Of a stretch of DNA of 64,000 nt, positions 59,058-64,000 are shown one piece after another. The notes beneath the pieces were generated by a model, which did not search any database, was not told the origin of the DNA, and was given only the letters and a program-made list of their open reading frames with translations. Source of the stretch: Oscillospiraceae bacterium (GTDB taxonomy: Bacteria; Bacillota_A; Clostridia; Oscillospirales; WRJC01); assembly GCA_009782405.1 (NCBI GenBank), contig WRJC01000007.1, positions 1 through 64,000 of the forward strand, read 5' to 3'. A program made the position numbers and the translations under genes. Each line of letters opens with the position of its first letter. The stretch's first letter is position 1.

Positions 59058-59993
59058 TTATTTTTTCAAAATTTCCTTCACTTTTTTTGCTATGTCCTCC
59101 GCCGTTATCCCAAATATCTTCATGAGTTCCTCGGCTTTCCCCGAACGCCCGAACACATCCTGTATTCCGACCCTGCCTAACAGGCACGGCGAATTTTCGC
59201 ACAATACTTCCGCGACCGCGCTTCCGAGCCCGCCGATTATGTTGTGTTCCTCCGCTGTCACAATTGCCCCGGTTTTTGCCGCCTTGATTATTATATCCTT
59301 GTCTATGGGTTTGATCGTGTGCATGTTCACTACTGCGGCGTCTATTTTTTCTGCGGCGAGAATTTCCCGGGCCTTCAAGGCTTCGCCTACCATTATGCCC
59401 GTGGCGATTATCGAAGCGTCCTTGCCTTCGCTTATCTGCATTCCCTTGCCCATTTCGAATTTATAGGTTTCCCTGTCAAATATGACCGGGACTGCCAAAC
59501 GCCCGAAACGCAGGTAAACCGGCCCCTTGTACAGTATCGCGGCTTCGACTGCGGCTCTCGCCTCCACCGCGTCCGCCGGGCTTATGATCGTCATGCCGGG
59601 GATTGTGCGCATGATCCCTATGTCTTCGCAGCATTGGTGCGTTGCTCCGTCTTCTCCCACTGTCATCCCCGCATGGGTCGCCCCGATTTTCACGTTCAGG
59701 TGCGGGTAGCCGATCGCGTTTCTTATGGGCTCGAACGCCCTGCCCGCCGCGAACATGGCGAAGCTCGAAGCAAAAGGGATTTTTCCGGTGGTCGCGATGC
59801 CTGCGGCGACCGATACCATATTTCCCTCCGCTATTCCGCAGTTTATGAATCTATCCGGGAATTTTTTCCCGAAAATCGAGGTTTTCGTGGCCGACGAAAC
59901 ATCCGCGTCGAGCACGACCAAATCTTCGTATTTTTCGCCGAATTCGGCGAGCGCGTTTCCGTAAGCTTCCCTTGTCGCAATTTTTTCCGCCAT
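59058..59993 (-). CDS. Transketolase, C-terminal subunit
   Basis: 311 residues. It covers the pyrimidine-binding and C-terminal domains (KFPDRFINCGIAEGNMVSVAAGIATTGK, GEDGATHQCCEDIGIMRTIPG). It pairs with the N-terminal subunit upstream to form one transketolase of the non-oxidative pentose phosphate path, as in many Clostridia. GGAG precedes the ATG. Confidence 0.92.
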   Translation of the reverse strand: MAEKIATREAYGNALAEFGEKYEDLVVLDADVSSATKTSIFGKKFPDRFINCGIAEGNMVSVAAGIATTGKIPFASSFAMFAAGRAFEPIRNAIGYPHLNVKIGATHAGMTVGEDGATHQCCEDIGIMRTIPGMTIISPADAVEARAAVEAAILYKGPVYLRFGRLAVPVIFDRETYKFEMGKGMQISEGKDASIIATGIMVGEALKAREILAAEKIDAAVVNMHTIKPIDKDIIIKAAKTGAIVTAEEHNIIGGLGSAVAEVLCENSPCLLGRVGIQDVFGRSGKAEELMKIFGITAEDIAKKVKEILKK

Positions 59994-60046
59994 TTTTTTA
60001 CTCCTTTTTCAGTTATATTTCCATAATTTCCATATTTCAATTGATT

Positions 60047-60874
60047 TCATACAATTTGGCCAAGTTCTTCCATCGCTTGCACGTACTGCTCTTTGTTCGG
60101 GGCGGCGCCGTGCCATGAACTTTTATTTTCCATGAAGGAAACGCCTTTGCCCTTTGTCGTGCGGCAGATCACCGCCGTGGGTTTGCCCTTGCAGGCGTCG
60201 GCCTGTTTTGCCGCGTTTTCGATTGCGCCCAAATCGTGCCCGTCTATGTTTATCACGAAAAAGCCGAAAGCTTCGTACTTTTTGTCGATGGGAGTGGAAT
60301 CCATCACTTCGGTTATCGGCCCGTCGATCTGCAGCCCGTTGAAATCTACGAACAAGCATAAATTGTCGAGTTTGTAATGCCCGGCGAACATCGCCGCTTC
60401 CCAAACCTGGCCTTCGCCGAGCTCGCCGTCGCCCAGAATCGCATATACCTTGTAATCTTTGCCGAATATCTTCGCCGATTTCGCCATGCCGCAAGCCGCG
60501 GAAACCCCGAGGCCCAGCGAACCTGTGGTCATATCCACGCCTGGTGTCCCCTTCATGTCGGGATGCCCTTGCAAATAAGAATCGCTTCTCCGGAATCCCT
60601 TTAGGTCTTCTTTCGGGAAGAAGCCCTTTTCCGCGAGCGCGGCGTAGAGCGCGGGCGCGGTGTGGCCCTTCGACAAAACCAACCTGTCCCTTAGGGGATC
60701 GTCCGGTTCATTTTTGTTTATTTTCATCTTTTCAAAAAAAAGATAAGCTAAAATCTCCGCTATGGAGAGGGATCCGCCCGGGTGCCCGGAACTTGCGCTG
60801 TAAACTTCGGTCAGGATGCTTTTCCTTATTTCGTTTGCCATCCGGGACAAAAATTGTTTTTTTTCGCTGTCCAT
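60047..60874 (-). CDS. Transketolase, N-terminal subunit
   Basis: 275 residues. The TPP-binding half: SSGHPGGSLSIAEILAYLFF, LSKGHTAPALYAAL, GDGELGEGQVWEAAMFAG. The ATG at 60874 follows TTGGAGGATT; an open frame 15 codons longer lacks a site. First gene of the transketolase pair. Confidence 0.93.
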   Translation of the reverse strand: MDSEKKQFLSRMANEIRKSILTEVYSASSGHPGGSLSIAEILAYLFFEKMKINKNEPDDPLRDRLVLSKGHTAPALYAALAEKGFFPKEDLKGFRRSDSYLQGHPDMKGTPGVDMTTGSLGLGVSAACGMAKSAKIFGKDYKVYAILGDGELGEGQVWEAAMFAGHYKLDNLCLFVDFNGLQIDGPITEVMDSTPIDKKYEAFGFFVINIDGHDLGAIENAAKQADACKGKPTAVICRTTKGKGVSFMENKSSWHGAAPNKEQYVQAMEELGQIV

Positions 60875-60924
60875 GTCAAATAATCCTCCAAAAAAATTAT
60901 CGTGAAATTTATCGTACAAGCTAT

Positions 60925-60952
60925 ATTATATCATTTTTGATTAAAATGTCAA
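60925..60952 (-). promoter_or_regulatory. Promoter of the transketolase genes
   Basis: Minus-strand TTGACA (60947-60952) and TATAAT (60925-60930) with a 16-base spacer. Confidence 0.75.
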
Positions 60953-60972
60953 GATTTTTTTTGTTTTTGTTG

Positions 60973-61001
60973 TTGCATTTGTTTTTTATGTATGATATAA
61001 T
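60973..61001 (+). promoter_or_regulatory. Promoter of the TraB-like gene
   Basis: TTGCAT (60973-60978) and TATAAT (60996-61001), spacer 17, about 45 bases before the ATG. It diverges from the transketolase promoter 20 bases away. Confidence 0.65.
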
Positions 61002-61045
61002 CGTTGTGGGCGAAAGCCGAAAATAATAAAGGAGGCAAAATTTTT

Positions 61046-62428
61046 ATGAAAGCAAAAAAACTGCTCGCTTTGCTCATAGTGTTCGCGCTTATGGCGTCAA
61101 CCTCAATTTTCGCGGTATTTGCCGCAGAAGACATTTACAGCCCCTGGGCCGCTTGGCAAGGTTTTATGTCGGAAAGCGTATACGGGCTCGGAAATGCCGG
61201 GGTCTATTCGGATTTCACGGAAAGTTTCGCCGAAGCGAAATTTTTGCCGGTTTATGAAAGCCTGAAGGCGAAATTCGGCGCAGGGGCCAGCTTGGATTTT
61301 GAAAACAAAGATGCAGTGACAAGGGGCGAAATCGTTTCGGCCCTGTACGGGATCATCGCCGAAGTCCTCGGCGCCGCCCCCGGAATATCGCCGATCGGCT
61401 ATTTTGTCGAAAACGGGTTGATAAACGGAAGGGCGAGCGGGGATTACCAACTCGACCTCATATGCACCGCCGAAGAGATGATCGCATTTTCCGTGAGGGT
61501 TTACGAATTTCTTTCCTATGAGCTCGGGCTGGACTCGAAGGGGCTGTTCTGGAAAATCACGGGCGAAGGGCTGCCGAATACGGTGTATCTTTTGGGGACG
61601 ATTCACGCCGGGGACGCTTCGATATACCCGTTCAGCAAAATCATGCTGGAAGCGTTCGACAATTCGGCGTATCTCGGCGTAGAAGCCGATATATACACCA
61701 TGAGCGAAGAAGATATGGATTATATAATCCAAACGCAGATGATCCAAGATGGCCGGACGATAAGGGATTTCATCTCCGAGGAAACTTATGAGCTGTACGT
61801 CGAAGCAGCCGAAAGTTTCGGAATTCCCCCGGAGATATACGATTACATCAAGCCTTGGGCCGCTTCGAACGCCATTCAAAACGCCATGACAACCGACGAA
61901 TCGATGGAAAATTCCGTGAGCGCCTATCTTGGCATAGATATGTTCTTTTTGGCAAAAGCTGTAAATTCCGGCAAACCCATCGTCGAAGTCGAAAGCATAA
62001 GATACCAGATCGATATGTTGGATTCGTTTTCGAACGAATTGCAAGAAATGCTGCTTTTGTCGGTCATAGCGCCGCCTTCCGCCGAAGAAGGGGAAGAAGC
62101 GCTTTCCATGGAGGAAATGGCGGAGTACGCGCGCATGGTTACAGCGTATCTTTTGGAAGCGGTGAAGACGGGTGACGAAGCCGCCCTGACCGAAATGCTG
62201 ATGGCCGGAAGAGATTACGAAGACCCGCTCATGGCGGAATACAACACCAAGTTTTGGGACATAAGGGACGCGGCGATGGCGGCGACTATAGAAATATTTT
62301 TGGCCGACGAGGACGCCGGGGGCGACTTTTTCGTGGCAGTCGGAGCGGGGCACACCGTCGGGGTGACCGGAATCGCCGAAGTTTTGAAAAACAAGGGCTA
62401 TACCGTTGAATTTTTGGGCGGCGGTTAA
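61046..62428 (+). CDS. Secreted TraB/GumN-family protein with SLH-like N-terminal region
   Basis: 460 residues. Signal peptide 1-27 (ending VFAAE). Residues 30-160 have SLH-like repeats (DAVTRGEIVSALYGIIAEVLG, then GYFVENGLINGRASGDYQL and CTAEEMIAFSVRVYEFL). From about 170 on is the TraB/GumN domain (VYLLGTIHAGDASIYPF, a C-terminal FFVAVGAGHTVGVTGIAEVLKNKG). The TraB fold resembles Tiki metalloproteases, with GTIH and GxxH as possible metal ligands. The SLH part would hold it on the cell wall. The ATG at 61046 has AAGGAGG seven bases before it. Confidence 0.85.
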   Translation: MKAKKLLALLIVFALMASTSIFAVFAAEDIYSPWAAWQGFMSESVYGLGNAGVYSDFTESFAEAKFLPVYESLKAKFGAGASLDFENKDAVTRGEIVSALYGIIAEVLGAAPGISPIGYFVENGLINGRASGDYQLDLICTAEEMIAFSVRVYEFLSYELGLDSKGLFWKITGEGLPNTVYLLGTIHAGDASIYPFSKIMLEAFDNSAYLGVEADIYTMSEEDMDYIIQTQMIQDGRTIRDFISEETYELYVEAAESFGIPPEIYDYIKPWAASNAIQNAMTTDESMENSVSAYLGIDMFFLAKAVNSGKPIVEVESIRYQIDMLDSFSNELQEMLLLSVIAPPSAEEGEEALSMEEMAEYARMVTAYLLEAVKTGDEAALTEMLMAGRDYEDPLMAEYNTKFWDIRDAAMAATIEIFLADEDAGGDFFVAVGAGHTVGVTGIAEVLKNKGYTVEFLGGG

Positions 62429-62450
62429 AGGATTAAAAGCATAAAAACGA

Positions 62451-62473
62451 GGGCAGGCACAAGATGCCTGCCC
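62451..62473 (+). terminator. Hairpin after the TraB-like gene
   Basis: GGGCAGGCA and TGCCTGCCC arms pair perfectly around CAAGA. The following bases are CCC and a short TTT, so termination may be weak. Confidence 0.5.
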
Positions 62474-62488
62474 CCCGCTTTACGCAAA

Positions 62489-62544
62489 TTTTACATCAAC
62501 CATACATTTTACTGATATTTTACCTTGTTTTTTTCGGTTATAAT
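62489..62544 (+). promoter_or_regulatory. pstS promoter with possible Pho box
   Basis: TATAAT at 62539-62544 has no good -35. Upstream, TTTTAC occurs at 62489, 62507 and 62518. The last two are 11 bases apart, the repeat period of PhoP/PhoB boxes. An activator-dependent promoter for phosphate starvation is likely. Confidence 0.45.
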
Positions 62545-62594
62545 ATATGGCGAAACCAAAAATCGAAATCAAAAAATTACAAGGAGTATCGGTT

Positions 62595-63461
62595 ATGAAA
62601 AAAGCATTTGCAATTATTTCTTTGGCGCTGGCCCTGGCGCTGGTTTTGGGCGCGTGCGAAAGCGGTTCGTTCGACAAGACAAAAAACATCACCGTTTTGG
62701 CGCGCGAGGACGGCAGCGGAACAAAAACCGCTTTCATGGAACTCATCGGGCTCAAAGGCAAAGCCGACCCGGCGGGCGTGATAATACAGACGGGGACTGC
62801 GGGGGTGCTCGCCGAAGTAAAAAGCAATTCGGCCGCGATCGCATATGAGAGCCTCGGTTATGTCACAAGCGACGTGAAAGCGCTTAAAGTCGGAGGAATG
62901 GAAGCCACGGTCGCCAATGTCAAGAACGGATCGTACAAAATCTCCCGCCCGCTTTCCGTGGTTTACAAAGAATCGTCGCTCGGCGATGCGGCGAACAAAG
63001 CGTTCTTCGAATTCCTTCAATCGGACGATGCGCAAAAAATCATATCATCGGATGGATATGTTTCGATCATTGACCAAGCGAGCGCATACACGGTGGACGG
63101 TTCTCTTTCGGGTCAAATAGACGTGAGCGGCTCGACTTCTTTGCAGCCCTTGATGATCAAACTCGCGGCGGAATTCGAAAATCTCCAATCCAACGTAAAA
63201 GTCAACGTTTCGGGCGGCGGCAGCGGAACCGGTTACCAAAACGCTGAAGAAGGCGTGTCGGCGTTTGGCATGATAAGCGAAGAATTTGCCGCCGAAAAAG
63301 CCCCTTCCTGCACCCACAGCGTGGTTTGCAAAGACGGAATAGCGGTGATTGTGAATAAATCCAATCCGCTTGACAATATAACGATGGACGAACTCAAAAA
63401 CATTTACGACGAGGAAGCGGACTCAAGCGCCATAACAAAATGGGACGAACTCATAAAATGA
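62595..63461 (+). CDS. pstS: Phosphate-binding lipoprotein PstS, lobe-swapped order
   Basis: 288 residues. A lipoprotein signal ends at VLGACESG. Two phosphate-binding lobes are recognisable but in reverse order to the classical protein. REDGSGTKTAFMELIG and GYVTSDVKALKVGG...SRPLSVVY (normally C-terminal) come first. DVSGSTSLQPLMIKLAAEF, VNVSGGGSGTGYQ and CKDGIAVIVNKSNPLDNIT (normally N-terminal) come last. This is a circular permutation seen in some Firmicute PstS proteins. It binds phosphate outside the membrane for PstCAB. The ATG at 62595 follows an AAGGAG site. Confidence 0.88.
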   Translation: MKKAFAIISLALALALVLGACESGSFDKTKNITVLAREDGSGTKTAFMELIGLKGKADPAGVIIQTGTAGVLAEVKSNSAAIAYESLGYVTSDVKALKVGGMEATVANVKNGSYKISRPLSVVYKESSLGDAANKAFFEFLQSDDAQKIISSDGYVSIIDQASAYTVDGSLSGQIDVSGSTSLQPLMIKLAAEFENLQSNVKVNVSGGGSGTGYQNAEEGVSAFGMISEEFAAEKAPSCTHSVVCKDGIAVIVNKSNPLDNITMDELKNIYDEEADSSAITKWDELIK

Positions 63462-64000
63462 TGAACAATGCATATCGCTTCATCAAAGCCAGGGATGGCG
63501 TCATGCGGGGCATATTCCTGTTCTGCGCGGTTTTTTCGGTGATTGCGCTTGTTTGCATCTGCGTGTTCCTTTTTTTGCGGGGAATGCCTTTTATCGCAAA
63601 AGTCGGGATAGCCAATTTTTTCGGTTCAAGATGGAACCTGCACGAAGAAGCTTACGGCATTTTGCCGATGATCGTCGCTTCTCTGTATGTCACGGCGCTG
63701 TCGACGATCATCGGCGTCAGCATCGGGTTGCTTGCTGCGATTGCCTTGTACAAATTTTGCCCCGCGAAAGCCGTGCCGCTAGTTAGGCAACTGATAAACT
63801 TGTTGGCCGGAATCCCATCGGTAATATACGGCTTGTTCGGCATGATGCTGATTGTGCCTTTTTTGCGGGACAGCATATCGCCGGAAGGGATCGGCTACGG
63901 GATACTTGCAGCGAGCCTCGTGCTTTCGGTCATGATACTCCCGACAATCGTGAGCGTTAGCCTCGACGCGCTGAACGCCGTGCCCAAGAGCTATTACGAG
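63458..64000 (+). CDS. pstC: Phosphate ABC transporter permease PstC (partial)
   Basis: 181 residues to the window edge, open. Starts MMNNAYRFIKARDGVMRGIFLF, followed by a first membrane helix, NFFGSRWNLHEEAYGILPMIVASLYVTALS, GIPSVIYGLFGMM and a MILPTIVSVSLDALNAVP stretch, the permease loop that contacts PstB. The ATG at 63458 overlaps the pstS stop (ATGA); a second ATG follows at once. Likely continued by pstA and pstB outside the window. Confidence 0.9.
   Translation, partial: MMNNAYRFIKARDGVMRGIFLFCAVFSVIALVCICVFLFLRGMPFIAKVGIANFFGSRWNLHEEAYGILPMIVASLYVTALSTIIGVSIGLLAAIALYKFCPAKAVPLVRQLINLLAGIPSVIYGLFGMMLIVPFLRDSISPEGIGYGILAASLVLSVMILPTIVSVSLDALNAVPKSYYE

Noticed and set aside
61103..62353. 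Minus-strand frame of 416 codons
   Set aside because: Shadow of the TraB-like gene; no start signal and composition is that of antisense sequence.
1..64000. CRISPR array or prophage
   Set aside because: No regularly spaced identical repeats and no phage structural genes or integrase were seen in the window.

Overview
The window looks like a chromosomal segment of an anaerobic Firmicute, probably an uncultured member of the Clostridia. The evidence is HPr kinase with a Ser46-type HPr, the ylxM-ffh-rpsP-khpA-rimM-trmD operon, a SpoVD/FtsI-like PBP with PASTA repeats, DUF4330 and DUF4860 proteins, a split transketolase, an oxygen-sensitive indolepyruvate:ferredoxin oxidoreductase, SLH-type surface proteins and many consensus sigma-A promoters. 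No taxonomic marker such as 16S rRNA is present, so this placement is inference.

Layout. Positions 1-800 hold the tail of an unknown gene and two small genes that each carry one in-frame stop. Positions 806-3363 encode a three-gene ABC-2 exporter. Positions 3423-7706 are an accessory island on the minus strand: a collapsed EFR1-type ferredoxin, a YkgJ-type cysteine-cluster protein, a TnpB with its probable guide-RNA region, and an operon of two Fpg/Nei-related proteins plus two unknown proteins behind a consensus promoter. A tRNA-Arg lies next to the island. Positions 8142-11947 carry hprK, a ROK glucokinase, an SLH protein and a zinc-ribbon membrane protein. Positions 12010-16237 hold a type IV pilus-like operon whose only ATPase is PilT. 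Positions 16407-21007 encode a DUF58/transglutaminase pair, and 21126-23134 two tandem secreted CBM9-like proteins. Next come ppk1, an XRE regulator with a strong palindromic operator, pyrE and a WG-repeat protein.

Positions 28440-39830 hold rpmB, ftsZ and a reduced division/cell-wall cluster (rsmH, FtsL-like, PBP, murF, mraY, ftsW, murG, ftsQ) without murC, murD, murE, murB, ftsA or mraZ. Then follow uvrC-rsmD-coaD, ptsH, and a long operon running from ylxM through ffh, rpsP, khpA, rimM, trmD, murJ, an O-antigen ligase-like protein and a methyltransferase to two DUF4330 proteins. The end of the window has a secF without an adjacent secD, an AI-2E family transporter, yigZ, iorAB, split transketolase, an SLH-like/TraB fusion and the start of a pst operon with a lobe-swapped PstS.

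The best candidate for an undescribed system is the 5426-7706 operon. It pairs a free-standing H2TH/zinc-finger protein with an Fpg-like protein that lacks the catalytic N-terminal proline, two unknown proteins, and an in-frame TnpB that has lost its start codon. Most of the rest is ordinary core genome.
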